From the NCBI GenBank assembly GCA_016790175.1, contig JAEUPI010000113.1, forward strand, positions 1-43,619: a DNA stretch of 43,619 nucleotides, given 5' to 3'. Position 1 is the first letter of the stretch. Each line of letters begins with the position of its first letter. Of this stretch, positions 1-8,026 are shown one piece after another. Made by a program: the position numbers and the translations under genes. The stretch is from Burkholderiaceae bacterium. GTDB lineage: Bacteria; Pseudomonadota; Gammaproteobacteria; Burkholderiales; Burkholderiaceae_C. The notes beneath the pieces are model-generated. The model saw only the letters and a program-made list of their open reading frames with translations, had not been told where the DNA came from and did no database searches.

Positions 1-702
1 GGCTACAACCTTCGGCTGCTGACCGTCGTCCAGGCCATGTCGCAGCTCGATGCCGTCTACGGCGAGAAGGAGGCGCGCACCTTCGCCACCAACCACGGCC
101 TGCAGATCCTCTACGCGCCGCGCGAGCAGCGCGACGCCGACGAGTACAGCGCGATGCTCGGCCACTTCACCGAGCGCGCCACGTCGCGCGGGCGCAGCCG
201 CTCCTTCAGCGGTCGCGGCCAGACGACGGTCAGCCGCAACGAATCCGAACAGCGCCGAGCGCTGCTGCTGCCGCAGGAGTTTAAGGAGCTGGGCAGCGAG
301 CGGCTCGTGATCGTGATGGAGAACTGCAAACCGATCCTCGGCGAGAAGATCCGCTACCACCTCGAGAAGGCATTCGCCGAGCGTCTGCTGCCGGCGCCGA
401 CGGTGCCGGCGATGGACATGGACCTGCACTTCGCGCGCGTGCAGCAGCGATGGCGCGAGGTGGATGGCGACCTGGCTCCCGGCGAGGAACTGACGGTCGA
501 GGCGCTGGCGCACGACCTGGCGCACCTGCCGGACCTCAATGACGGGCCGGCGGAGGTGGCTGCCGAGACACTGGTCGCTGTGTTCGCGCCGGCATCCGGC
601 GCCCAGGGCGGCGCCGTCGAAGCCGTGCCGGACGACGACGGCGTGCTCTCCGATACACGCGCCGCGGCCGAACGCGACATCGAGCCGGTGGCCGACCGCT
701 GA
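1..702 (+). CDS. virD4: Type IV coupling protein VirD4/TraG, C-terminal part (5' end outside window)
   Basis: The open frame runs from base 1 with no start, so about 233 residues of the C-terminal part are present. Proteins of this family are inner-membrane hexameric ATPases that deliver the relaxase-DNA complex to the conjugative type IV secretion channel. The segment reading YNLRLLTVVQAMSQLD, followed by TNH and the PREQRDADEYS stretch, is typical of the second half of the VirD4/TraG nucleotide-binding domain; the Walker motifs lie outside the window. The last 60 or so residues are acidic and low-complexity and probably form a variable tail. The OmpA-like lipoprotein gene begins 16 bases after the stop. 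The family call is firm; the exact Tra/Vir subtype is inferred. Confidence 0.9.
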   Translation, partial: GYNLRLLTVVQAMSQLDAVYGEKEARTFATNHGLQILYAPREQRDADEYSAMLGHFTERATSRGRSRSFSGRGQTTVSRNESEQRRALLLPQEFKELGSERLVIVMENCKPILGEKIRYHLEKAFAERLLPAPTVPAMDMDLHFARVQQRWREVDGDLAPGEELTVEALAHDLAHLPDLNDGPAEVAAETLVAVFAPASGAQGGAVEAVPDDDGVLSDTRAAAERDIEPVADR

Positions 703-718
703 CCGATGGAGAAGACCG

Positions 719-1375
719 ATGAACGACAGCGCCATACGCTCGATCCTGCCGTTGCTCCCCTGGCTGCTGATGCTCGGGTCGTGCACCTCGCCGCCCAAGC
801 CGCCGACGCCGGATGAATCGAACCGTCGCCCGGTCAACAGCGCGCAGGCGATCGAGCTGCAGTCCTGCCGCTCGGAACTTCAGAACACCCGCATCCTCGC
901 GAGCGAGGCGAGCCGGGCCGCCGAGGCCGCGGCGTTCACCGCGGCGCGCCTGCACGAGCGGCAGCAGGTGCTGGCGGCCTTGGTCTCCACCGCATCGCCG
1001 GCGCCGGCCAACGCCGTCTTCACGGTGCACTTCAGCTACGGCAGCGCGCGCGCGAACCTGCCGCAGGACATTGCCGAGCCACTCCTGACCTCGGCGCGCA
1101 GCGCACCCTTGGTGGTCTTGCGCGGACGCACCGACGGTGTTACGGACGCTCCTGGCGAGAGCCACATCGCGCGCCTGCGCGCTGCGGCCGTGCGCGACGC
1201 GCTCGTCGCCGGCGGCGTCGATCCGCAACGCATCCGCGAGACTTTCCAGCCGAGCGGCGACCACGTGGCCGACAACCACACGCCCGAAGGCCGCGGCCTC
1301 AACCGGCGGGTCGAGATCGAGGTCTACCGCGCCACGCCTGCGGCGGCGAGCGCCGCCACGCTCGCGGCGCAGTGA
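719..1375 (+). CDS. OmpA-family lipoprotein of the conjugation module
   Basis: A 218-residue protein. The start at 719 is chosen because it gives a signal sequence with hydrophobic LLPWLLML followed by a lipobox-like LGSC, so the mature protein is probably lipidated near residue 20. An alpha-helical, Ala/Arg-rich stretch follows. The C-terminal half (about 95-205) has OmpA-like peptidoglycan-binding features: an initial beta segment FTVHFSYGSA, the VLRGRTDG segment, and a final GRGLNRRVEIEV. Such proteins anchor envelope complexes to peptidoglycan. Its place directly after virD4 suggests a role in the transfer apparatus, but no specific function can be read from sequence. Confidence 0.8.
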   Translation: MNDSAIRSILPLLPWLLMLGSCTSPPKPPTPDESNRRPVNSAQAIELQSCRSELQNTRILASEASRAAEAAAFTAARLHERQQVLAALVSTASPAPANAVFTVHFSYGSARANLPQDIAEPLLTSARSAPLVVLRGRTDGVTDAPGESHIARLRAAAVRDALVAGGVDPQRIRETFQPSGDHVADNHTPEGRGLNRRVEIEVYRATPAAASAATLAAQ

Positions 1376-1413
1376 GTCCACCCGCGGACCGATCAACCGA
1401 AGCGAGGTTCAAC

Positions 1414-2559
1414 ATGCAAACTGACGACGCACAAGCCCGCGGACGCGAGAACGAATCGAGGCAAGGCCCCGGCGGATCGGTCGAACCCGCGAAGCGCGCC
1501 GAGCTCGCGAAGGCACTCTTCCAGACACCCGACGATCCCGTGGTCGAGCGCTACGAACTGCGCGACGCGCTGACCGACCTGACCTACCGCGCCAACTCGC
1601 GCGCCGAGATCATCGCCAAGGCCGAGCAGATCGGCAGCTCGCGCTTCGTCGCGATCGACACCGAAGGACGGCGCACACCGGTGCAGAAGGTCGGCACGAC
1701 CTGGCAGCGCCAGCAGACCTTGCCGCCGCATCCGCCGGTGCCCGACCAGGCCATCGACGACGAGTCGCGCGCGCCTGTGCCGGCGGCCGCCAAGGTTGTG
1801 GCGCTCGACGCTGCGAAGCCAGCCGCCCGCGACACCTCCGCCGAGCGGGCGGTCGCGAAGATCGACGCCGAAGCCGAACGCACGGCGCTCGTCGCGCGGC
1901 TCGAAGCGGCGCTGCTCGAGCGCTACGTGATCAAGCGCGCACCGGTCACGGTCGGCGAGCTGACGATCGGCCGCACCGAGTACCGCTTCCGCGGCGACAC
2001 CACGCGTGTCGCCTTCACCGAATCGACCTTCCGCCTGGCGACGGACACCAACAGCCCGTCGGTCGCGCGCTCGATGGTCGACGTAGCCGAGGCGCGCGGC
2101 TGGCGGGCCCTGCGCGTCTCGGGCAACGAGGAGTTCAAGCGCCTCGTGTGGCTGGAGGCCACGGTGCGCGGCGTCAAGACCATCGGCTACGAGCCGGGTC
2201 CGGCCGATCTCGAGCTGGTCAAGCGCGAGCGCGAGGCACGCGCTGTGAACCGCATCGAACCGGCGCGCGGCGATGCGGCGACAACCTCGACGGCAGCGGC
2301 CGAGAAGGCTTCGGGCCGTGGCGGCGGACGCAAGGCGGTGCTGGCCGCTATCGAGGCGATCCTCGTCGCGAAGCGCGTGCCGCAGGCACGGCTCGAAGCG
2401 GTCATGGCGGCGGCCTCGGAGAAGCTCGCGCAGCGCATCGGCCGAGGCGAGCAGATCAAGGTGAAGGTCTACGACAAGGCAGCGCCATCGCACCGGCCGG
2501 TCTACATGCCGCAGCCCGAACAGCAGCGCAGCCGCGAACGCGCGGCGCCGGTGAGGTGA
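1414..2559 (+). CDS. LPD7-domain-like plasmid/ICE protein
   Basis: A 381-residue, highly charged protein. Start 1414 lies 12 bases after the AGCGAGG stretch at 1401-1407, a weak ribosome site at long spacing, and 38 bases after the previous stop. The N-terminal part (about 45-110) reads as a small alpha/beta region with YELRDALTDLTYRANS. The central part (about 165-260) contains LLERYVIKRAPVT and a region ending GWRALRVSGNEEFKRLVWLEA, the signature of the LPD7 domain (large polyvalent protein-associated domain) found in relaxase-linked and plasmid proteins. The C-terminus is Arg/Ala-rich. It sits between transfer genes, so a DNA-processing or relaxase-accessory role is plausible. There is no catalytic motif. 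Confidence 0.75.
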   Translation: MQTDDAQARGRENESRQGPGGSVEPAKRAELAKALFQTPDDPVVERYELRDALTDLTYRANSRAEIIAKAEQIGSSRFVAIDTEGRRTPVQKVGTTWQRQQTLPPHPPVPDQAIDDESRAPVPAAAKVVALDAAKPAARDTSAERAVAKIDAEAERTALVARLEAALLERYVIKRAPVTVGELTIGRTEYRFRGDTTRVAFTESTFRLATDTNSPSVARSMVDVAEARGWRALRVSGNEEFKRLVWLEATVRGVKTIGYEPGPADLELVKREREARAVNRIEPARGDAATTSTAAAEKASGRGGGRKAVLAAIEAILVAKRVPQARLEAVMAAASEKLAQRIGRGEQIKVKVYDKAAPSHRPVYMPQPEQQRSRERAAPVR

Positions 2560-2580
2560 GGCCGCTCGCGGCGACTCGCG

Positions 2581-3885
2581 ATGGCAGTTGCAACTACCGC
2601 TGGAGGCGATGGCGCCGGTGTCTGCGCGGCCATCGGCAAAGGCGCGGTCTACCTCGTCGCGGGCCGGCGTCTCGAAGCGGAATCGCGTGAATTCGCCGAG
2701 GCGGTCGCAAACGCCTTCGAGCGCCATGAACGCCCGCGCTGCCTCTGCCTGGTCGAAGGCGTGGAGATGTACATCGCCCGCCTGGCTGGTTCGACTGGGG
2801 GCTACATCGTCAAGCGCATGCCGGACTCGGGCAGCCGTCATGCGCCGGACTGCCCTTCCTACGAGCCGCCGCCGGAAGCATCCGGCCTGGGGCAGGTGCT
2901 GGGTACGGCAATCACCGAAGACCCGGCAACCGGCGAGACCACGCTGAAGCTCGACTTCCCGCTGTCGAAGATCGCCGGACGCTCGACGATGCCTTCGGCC
3001 GTTTCCGACAGCGATAGCGCGGCCAGCAGCGGCACGAGGCTCTCGCTGCGCGGCCTGCTGCACTACCTGTGGGACCAGGCCGAGCTGACGCGCTGGCAGC
3101 CCGGCTTCACGGGCAAGCGCAACTGGGCCACGGTGCGCAGGCATCTGCTGCAGGCGGCCGAACACAAGATCGCCCGCGGCGACGCCCTGCGCACCCGGCT
3201 CTACGTGCCGGAGGTCTTCTCGGTCGAGGAGCGCCACGCGATCAACGCCAGGCGCCTCGCGCAGTGGCAGCACGCGGTCGCGGCACCGGGCAAGCCGCAG
3301 CACCTGATGCTGCTGATCGGCGAGGTGAAGGAGATCGTGCCCGCGCGCTACGGCTACAAGGCGGTGGTCAAGCACGTGCCCGACCAGGCCTTCGCGATCG
3401 ACGAACAGCTCTACCGTCGGCTCGCACGGCGCTTCGAGCCGGAGCTGGCTCTGTGGGGCGCGGCCGACGACATCCACATGGTGGTGATCGCGACTTTCGG
3501 CGTGAGCAGTGCCGGCATCTCGGCGATTCATGAGCTGTGCCTGATGCCGGTGACGCGGCAGTGGCTGCCTGTCGAGGACGGATTCGAGAAGCAGCTCATC
3601 GATCGGCTCGTCGGCGAGAACCGATCGTTCGTCAAGGGGCTTCGCTACAACCTCGGCAGAACCGGCCACATCGCGAGCGCTACGCTGACCGACTGTGAAG
3701 CGTCGGTGCCGCTACTCTTTGTCGTGCATGACGGTCCCAACGACTCTGGACATGCGATCGACATTTGCAACGTCGGGACGCCCGCCTGGGTGTGGCACAG
3801 ATCGGGCGAGCCGATGCCGCTGTTGCCGAAGCCCTCCACTCGCCAAACCCCTGCTGGCCGGCCGTCGATGGATACACGCGGCTGA
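2581..3885 (+). CDS. DUF1173 family protein
   Basis: A 434-residue protein that follows the LPD7 gene after 21 bases. It matches the DUF1173 family, which occurs on conjugative plasmids and ICEs: an early CLCL segment, then YIARLAGSTGGYIVKRMPDSG and a Cys/His group (HAPDCPSYEP) that could bind metal. A central LLHYLWDQAELTRWQPGFTG segment and the C-terminal AWVWHRSGEPMP also fit. The function of the family is unknown. No strong ribosome site precedes ATG 2581, so a slightly different start is possible. The last 20 residues look atypical, perhaps because the cargo junction lies just downstream. Confidence 0.85.
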   Translation: MAVATTAGGDGAGVCAAIGKGAVYLVAGRRLEAESREFAEAVANAFERHERPRCLCLVEGVEMYIARLAGSTGGYIVKRMPDSGSRHAPDCPSYEPPPEASGLGQVLGTAITEDPATGETTLKLDFPLSKIAGRSTMPSAVSDSDSAASSGTRLSLRGLLHYLWDQAELTRWQPGFTGKRNWATVRRHLLQAAEHKIARGDALRTRLYVPEVFSVEERHAINARRLAQWQHAVAAPGKPQHLMLLIGEVKEIVPARYGYKAVVKHVPDQAFAIDEQLYRRLARRFEPELALWGAADDIHMVVIATFGVSSAGISAIHELCLMPVTRQWLPVEDGFEKQLIDRLVGENRSFVKGLRYNLGRTGHIASATLTDCEASVPLLFVVHDGPNDSGHAIDICNVGTPAWVWHRSGEPMPLLPKPSTRQTPAGRPSMDTRG

Positions 3886-4017
3886 ATCGAGCCGGGTGTC
3901 GGCCGTCCCCCCACGTCGGGACTGGCTACATAGGGAGCGTTCGGCGTCGGCGCCTGACGGTCGCCTGGCGACCCATTACTGGCCGTCGCCAAGACATGCG
4001 AGCACTCATGTCTACAG
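3886..4017. other. Junction between transfer genes and cargo island
   Basis: These 132 bases separate the DUF1173 stop from the end of the leftward protease-linked ORF. No convincing gene is present. They mark the left boundary of the accessory insertion; I did not find a clear direct repeat or hairpin here. Confidence 0.3.
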
Positions 4018-4263
4018 CTATGGGAGCTCCCTCTCGACGCAGGTCCTCGTTTGCGGTACGCCCGTGGGCCTGGCGAAGACGCAGACCTTGAAGCCATGGA
4101 CCTTCTGGGGAAGCTCGCACGCCGCGTGCACAAAGGCAGGATCAATCCACGCCCTGAGTTCCACCCCGCTCCCATCCACCCACGGCACGATCGTCATCGC
4201 ATGTGCGGGAAGGGCGGATTTCCAAAGAAGGGACTGAACGGCCCTGTCAATGCGACGGCTCAT
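4018..4263 (-). CDS. Small protein translationally coupled to the trypsin-like protease
   Basis: An 81-residue ORF whose ATG overlaps the TGA stop of the upstream protease gene by four bases (ATGA), a classic sign of translational coupling in one operon. I do not recognise a family. After a basic N-terminus it has a run of alternating hydrophobic residues (VELRAWIDPAFV and VHGFKVCVFARPTG), suggesting a small alpha/beta fold. Small partner proteins are commonly encoded next to bacterial trypsin-like proteases, so an inhibitor, substrate-sensing or effector role is possible but inferred. The call rests on the overlap, on the absence of a competing gene, and on the spacing. Confidence 0.5.
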   Translation of the reverse strand: MSRRIDRAVQSLLWKSALPAHAMTIVPWVDGSGVELRAWIDPAFVHAACELPQKVHGFKVCVFARPTGVPQTRTCVERELP

Positions 4264-5357
4264 GTGTTGTGCCCCGCGACAAGCTCGACGCCAAGCGCAC
4301 TCAAAATCGATTCGATCGGCAACACGAGGCTGTATCCAGTCCCTACCGCACCTTTGAGTCCACCAACGATCAATCCGACAGCGTGCCGTTCGCCTGAGCC
4401 GTCAACAAACGTCACCAGGGAGCCCGAATCACCCTCTTCGGAGAAGACCTCGCCGATTCCCTCGACAACAAAGACGGGCTCAAAGTAGACCTGACTCTTG
4501 AAGCTGTAGCCAACACCCGTGAGCCCGTAGTGAATCGCGACGGCGCTCTGCGCTTGGCCACGGACAATTCCCTTCGTGTGGCCCGTGGTCCTGCCAACCT
4601 TTTCGACACTCATGTTCGCTTTGACCGCGCGAGCACTCGAGGGAGTGTCGTAGTTGCTGCCCTGCAGTGACGAAACCCGACCTTCGTCCCTGATCTTGAA
4701 GAGAGCGGCGTCAAGGTTCTTGTGCACCGGGACGGCTCCGGGAATGCCAGGAACCATGTCGAGCCCGCGCTCGTGATATCCAATGGTGATTGGATCGAAC
4801 CCCATCGGGCTGACGTCGAGGACGCCGGGAGCGAGGATTGGCATCTGGCTTGCCGCGTGGTTGCATCCACCGGTGACGTGGTTGTTGCTCAAGCCGTACA
4901 GAACGCCCGCGGCATCTCTAACCAGCGCACCAAGCGTTCCCGCGTCCTGGCAGTTGGCCAACGAGATGGAACTCCCGCACGCATAGCAGTCGCCCTCGGG
5001 CCTCAACACGACGTGAAAGGGCTTGCTGTGAGGCTTCGGCAACTCGCCACCGACCTCATCGACGACGCCCTGCCGGTACTCGATGGATGACACGCCGACC
5101 GTCTTGGGAAGCACGGTCGCTTCTTTCTTGGTCGGCTTGGCCTTTCGGGTCAGCACTGTGATCACGCGCGTGACCTCGTTGAAGAAGATTTGCTGAATCC
5201 CCTTCTTGCGCAGAACGTCCCTGGCCGGGTCTGCGACAGGACTGATGGTCTCGACATCCGCAGCCGTCACCGTCGCCGGCAAAGTGACGTTCCCCGCAAA
5301 CAATCCCTCGCCCACCACCCAGGCGTGGAACACATCGGCATCGGTCTTCGTCGTCAT
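4260..5357 (-). CDS. Cytoplasmic trypsin-like (chymotrypsin-fold) serine protease
   Basis: A 365-residue protein. Start 5357 is preferred over longer frames because AAGGGAGA precedes it at good spacing. The catalytic triad of an S1-like peptidase can be placed: His160 in LSNNHV, Asp216 in NLDAALFKI and Ser311 in EEGDSGSLV. There is no signal peptide or membrane segment, so it should act inside the cell, unlike secreted trypsins. The N-terminal 110 residues are a separate domain, followed by a Cys-containing CYACGSS loop. It is divergent from the XRE-ImmA pair and lies next to a ubiquitin-like operon. Intracellular trypsin-like proteases are recurrent parts of phage-defence and stress systems, so a defence effector is a reasonable inference. 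Confidence 0.75.
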   Translation of the reverse strand: MTTKTDADVFHAWVVGEGLFAGNVTLPATVTAADVETISPVADPARDVLRKKGIQQIFFNEVTRVITVLTRKAKPTKKEATVLPKTVGVSSIEYRQGVVDEVGGELPKPHSKPFHVVLRPEGDCYACGSSISLANCQDAGTLGALVRDAAGVLYGLSNNHVTGGCNHAASQMPILAPGVLDVSPMGFDPITIGYHERGLDMVPGIPGAVPVHKNLDAALFKIRDEGRVSSLQGSNYDTPSSARAVKANMSVEKVGRTTGHTKGIVRGQAQSAVAIHYGLTGVGYSFKSQVYFEPVFVVEGIGEVFSEEGDSGSLVTFVDGSGERHAVGLIVGGLKGAVGTGYSLVLPIESILSALGVELVAGHNT

Positions 5358-5441
5358 AGCGTCTCCCTTGTTCGTACCTGGTTTCCGGTCGCCCGCGTGA
5401 TGCATGGGTAGGGATGAAGCACGCGACAGGCGGATGATAAC

Positions 5442-5460
5442 TTAACCTGGCTTTGGTTGA
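5442..5460. promoter_or_regulatory. AT-rich divergent promoter region with imperfect dyad
   Basis: The 175-base gap between the divergent protease and XRE genes is clearly AT-richer than its surroundings. It contains TTAACC at 5442 and GGTTGA at 5455, a 5-of-6 inverted repeat with 7 bases between. A TATAGT at 5471-5476 could be a -10 element for the XRE gene, although no good -35 was found. The dyad is a candidate operator for the adjacent XRE repressor. Confidence 0.35.
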
Positions 5461-5532
5461 TAAATTGTACTATAGTGACGCTTGGCACCACCACACAGGG
5501 GCTGGCCATCCCCTCACCCATAGGAGAACTCA

Positions 5533-5892
5533 ATGACCCCATTTGGAATGTTCATGCGAACGGTACGGCTGGAGAAGGGCTTGCTTCTGAAAGACGTTGC
5601 TGAACTGATGGAGGTGACGTCGGCGTATCTGTCGGCGCTGGAGCATGGGAAAAAGGGTGTACCCAACGCTCAGTTCGTATCCGGTCTGGAAAATCGACTC
5701 AGGCTCGACGCCAAGCAGCGCGACGCCCTGCGCCGCGCGGTACGCGACTCGTCGACCAGTCTGGCCATACCGCCGAAAGCAAATCCCGCCGTGTTCGAGA
5801 CGGCCCATGCATTTGCTAGGAAGCTGCCGAGCCTGTCGGATCGGCAGCTTGATCTGATCAACAACATCCTGCGGGACAAGGACAAACGATGA
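5533..5892 (+). CDS. XRE-family HTH transcriptional regulator
   Basis: A 119-residue protein with AGGAG seven bases before ATG 5533. Residues 5-65 form a helix-turn-helix of the Cro/C1 type, with LLLKDVAELMEVTSAYLSAL followed by EHGKKGVPN. The C-terminal half is a helical dimerisation or sensing segment. The stop overlaps the start of the ImmA/IrrE gene by four bases (ATGA), so the two are co-translated. In such pairs the metalloprotease usually cleaves the repressor to induce the controlled genes. It may control the divergent protease, its own operon, or the downstream ubiquitin-like operon. Confidence 0.85.
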   Translation: MTPFGMFMRTVRLEKGLLLKDVAELMEVTSAYLSALEHGKKGVPNAQFVSGLENRLRLDAKQRDALRRAVRDSSTSLAIPPKANPAVFETAHAFARKLPSLSDRQLDLINNILRDKDKR

Positions 5893-6548
5893 GCGATTGG
5901 CTGCACGGCGTGCGTGTGCCGCCGATGAACATCTTGACACTGCGAGGTCTCGCCGAGGCCATTCGGCAGCACTCGACACTGAAGGCGGAGGAACCGTTTC
6001 CGGTACTGCGGTTCCTGGAATGGTCGATGCTGAAGATCTTGAAGGACTTTGACTGGGAGATCGTGACTTCACTGCCCGATGGCGACGAAGCTCGGGCATA
6101 CCCGGACGGCGCGCCACACTACACAAAGGGCCCGCTGATTGAGTTGCTGCCGCATGTCTACGACGACGCAGCAAACAACAAGGGGCGACCGCGCCTGACG
6201 ATCCTGCACGAATGCGGCCATGCTCTCCTGCATCGACACGTTGCTGTCCATCACCGAGGACCGAAAGGTGCCGAGCTGAAGACATTTGAGAACTCGGAGT
6301 GGCAGGCGAATCAGTTTGCCGCCGAACTGCTCATGCCCGTCGCGAGTTTCGATGCGCCTGGCGATCTCGAGGCCTATGTTCAGGCGATGGGCGTGAGCCG
6401 CGAGGCCGCATGCAACCGCGCGCTCCAACTGATGCGCTCGCTGAACAAGCCCCGTCCTTCGTGGCCACTCGAGGTCTATGCGAGCTATGCGAAGAAGGCG
6501 AGGAAGGACGCTGCGTCGGTTCTACACGGGCCAACCGGCATCCACTGA
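5889..6548 (+). CDS. ImmA/IrrE-family zinc metallo-endopeptidase
   Basis: A 219-residue protein. The zinc-binding HExxH motif is present as HECGHALLH at residues 107-115. The downstream SEWQANQFAAELLMP at about 136-150 supplies the third ligand (probably Glu137) and is the family signature. ImmA-type enzymes cleave XRE repressors to switch on mobile-element or stress genes. The four-base overlap with the XRE gene supports that pairing. No membrane segment is seen, so it is cytoplasmic. It could also be an antitoxin-cleaving protease of a defence module. Confidence 0.88.
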   Translation: MSDWLHGVRVPPMNILTLRGLAEAIRQHSTLKAEEPFPVLRFLEWSMLKILKDFDWEIVTSLPDGDEARAYPDGAPHYTKGPLIELLPHVYDDAANNKGRPRLTILHECGHALLHRHVAVHHRGPKGAELKTFENSEWQANQFAAELLMPVASFDAPGDLEAYVQAMGVSREAACNRALQLMRSLNKPRPSWPLEVYASYAKKARKDAASVLHGPTGIH

Positions 6549-6588
6549 CGTGGTTGCGCTCGACAGACTGTGGAATAGGGAGGTATCC

Positions 6589-6733
6589 ATGACCCAGAAA
6601 TAGAAAGCGGCCGAATACCGAAGCACCCGGCCGCGGAGGTCAAGTCACGAGAACTCACCTCGGTTAGCACCTGTGATTTTCTGTAGCGAGCACTCCGTTG
6701 TCAAGGCGTCTTCATGCCGGCCAGGCAGCCGGC
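6589..6733 (+). promoter_or_regulatory. Leader of the ubiquitin-like operon: mini-ORF plus two hairpins
   Basis: In the 215-base gap before the ubiquitin-like gene, GGGAGG is followed at 6589 by ATG and a four-codon ORF (M-T-Q-K-stop, ending 6603). A 7-bp stem follows directly (GCGGCCG 6607-6613 with CGGCCGC 6628-6634). A second stem (GCCGGC at 6716 and 6728) sits 18 bases before the ribosome site of the ubiquitin-like gene. No good sigma-70 promoter was identified. This arrangement could allow attenuation or translational control of the operon, but that is inference. Confidence 0.35.
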
Positions 6734-6763
6734 GGCGTGTCTAAAACTTCTAGGAGTGTTGCT

Positions 6764-7075
6764 ATGCAACCGGAAATCGAAGCTGGCCACAACGTGGCCC
6801 ACCATGAGACGTTGGTCGTTCGCGTGCGCTACATCGGTGCGCGGGAACCCTTCGTCGACCCCAAGGCTCACGCGACGGAAACGCTCGGCGCGTTCAAGCC
6901 GCGCGTGTTGGCGTTCTTCAAACTCGTTGAGGGCAACGCTGACGGTGGCACGAAGGTGTACACCTTCGCCGTCGATGGGGTCGCAGTGACGAACGTAGGA
7001 GCGATGCTCGGAACGCTCGCCGCGGGCAAGCACGAACTCAAGCTCGACTTGCTCGAGCAGTTCAAGCAGGGGTAG
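6764..7075 (+). CDS. bilA: BilA-like ubiquitin-like protein (beta-grasp modifier)
   Basis: A 103-residue protein with AGGAG seven bases before the ATG. It has the strand-helix-strand pattern of a ubiquitin-like fold: ETLVVRVRYIGA, a helix around AFKPRVLAFFKLVEG, then KVYTFAVDGVAV and a final HELKLDLLEQFKQG. It belongs with the prokaryotic multi-ubiquitin/Bil-type modifiers. It ends in a single glycine immediately before the stop, so the C-terminus may be ready for activation without processing. It is the first gene of an operon with E2-like, JAMM and E1-like genes in the BilA-B-C-D order. The Bil system attaches its modifier to phage structural proteins and blocks assembly. The fold call is strong; the exact subtype is inferred from context. 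Confidence 0.8.
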   Translation: MQPEIEAGHNVAHHETLVVRVRYIGAREPFVDPKAHATETLGAFKPRVLAFFKLVEGNADGGTKVYTFAVDGVAVTNVGAMLGTLAAGKHELKLDLLEQFKQG

Positions 7076-7079
7076 GCCC

Positions 7080-7523
7080 ATGGCAACCGACTTCGAGCTC
7101 GCCCTCTTTGAAGAGGAGCTGCGAGAAGTTCGGTGCTTGCCCGAGGCAAGCCGTTGGGAGCTCGAGCGGGACGAATCCGTCCCGCTCGGGCTGTTCACGG
7201 TCATGCACCCGAAGAGCAGGCCTGCCGAACGCTTCAAAGCGAGGCTGCGTTGGAAAACCTTGTTCGGCGCGTTCTCGCTGAAGTACGTCCAGTTCGAGAC
7301 AAACGCTGACAACGATCCGACGGCCTGGCCGAAGTGTTTTGGGTTCAGGCCTGGATCGCTTGACGCCTGCCTTCCGTGGACCGCAGAAGGTCATGGGCTG
7401 CACCCCGAATGGGAAGGAACAGTCACCGGATCGTTCCCGAAGATCGAGAGACCGATTCACTTTGCGCTGCTGCAATTGCAGTCATCACTGGACAACTCAT
7501 ACGAAGGACGAGGTACACGATGA
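7080..7523 (+). CDS. bilB: BilB-like E2-type conjugating enzyme
   Basis: A 147-residue protein starting four bases after the ubiquitin-like gene. It has an E2-like layout: an N-terminal helical and strand region, then a core containing CFGFRPGSLDACLPW followed by GHGLHPEW, and C-terminal hydrophobic helices. Cys97 in DACLPW is the likely catalytic residue, with Cys86 an alternative. E2 enzymes receive the modifier from E1 as a thioester and transfer it to the target. No E3 gene is seen, as expected for these compact systems. The stop overlaps the JAMM gene by four bases (ATGA). Identification rests mainly on operon position and the HPEW/Cys pattern. Confidence 0.72.
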   Translation: MATDFELALFEEELREVRCLPEASRWELERDESVPLGLFTVMHPKSRPAERFKARLRWKTLFGAFSLKYVQFETNADNDPTAWPKCFGFRPGSLDACLPWTAEGHGLHPEWEGTVTGSFPKIERPIHFALLQLQSSLDNSYEGRGTR

Positions 7524-8026
7524 GGCAATCCCACTGGGCCATTCCAGAGGATCTGATGGTGGAGTCGCTGCGCACCATGCGCCCGCATGGCGCAGTTGGT
7601 AATGAGGGCCTAGCACTTTGGCTTGGTACGGGCTCGGGCACGCGAGCTGAAATCACGCACGTTGTGGAAGTGCGTGGCGCCGGCTTTCGAACCTCTCCGT
7701 TGTTCATGAGCCTGTCGATGCGCGCCATGGCATCGCTGACGGAGTTGGCTGAGCGGCAGGGCGCGTATCTGGTCGGTCAGATTCATTCGCATCCTGGGAC
7801 GCTCTTGAACTTGTCGGATCTCGACGAGGAGCACGGCATTCGCATTCCAGACTATCTGTCGGTGGTGTGCCCGTACTACGCACAACGCAACTCGGCCCTC
7901 GCAGACTGTGGCATCCACGTCTTCGAAGGCCGACGCTATCGACGCCTGGATCGCGCCGAGGCAGAACACAGAATCACCGCCACCGCGTCGCGCGTCAACA
8001 AGATCTGCATCGAGGTGCCCGCATGA
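7520..8026 (+). CDS. bilC: BilC-like JAMM/MPN+ metalloprotease (deubiquitinase)
   Basis: A 168-residue protein. The complete JAMM zinc motif is visible: Glu29 in VGNEG, then His89-Ser-His91-Pro, Ser99 and Asp102 (the HxHPx(6)SxxD pattern). JAMM enzymes cleave a modifier from its precursor or from conjugates. Because the modifier here already ends in Gly, removal of conjugates may be the main job. The gene overlaps its neighbours by four bases at both ends (ATGA), so all products should be made in step. There is no signal peptide. Confidence 0.9.
   Translation: MRQSHWAIPEDLMVESLRTMRPHGAVGNEGLALWLGTGSGTRAEITHVVEVRGAGFRTSPLFMSLSMRAMASLTELAERQGAYLVGQIHSHPGTLLNLSDLDEEHGIRIPDYLSVVCPYYAQRNSALADCGIHVFEGRRYRRLDRAEAEHRITATASRVNKICIEVPA

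Noticed and set aside
1393-3669. A 758-codon open frame on the minus strand
   Set aside because: It lies antisense to the LPD7 and DUF1173 genes, is Arg/Leu/His-rich with no domain, and is a composition artefact of high-GC coding DNA.
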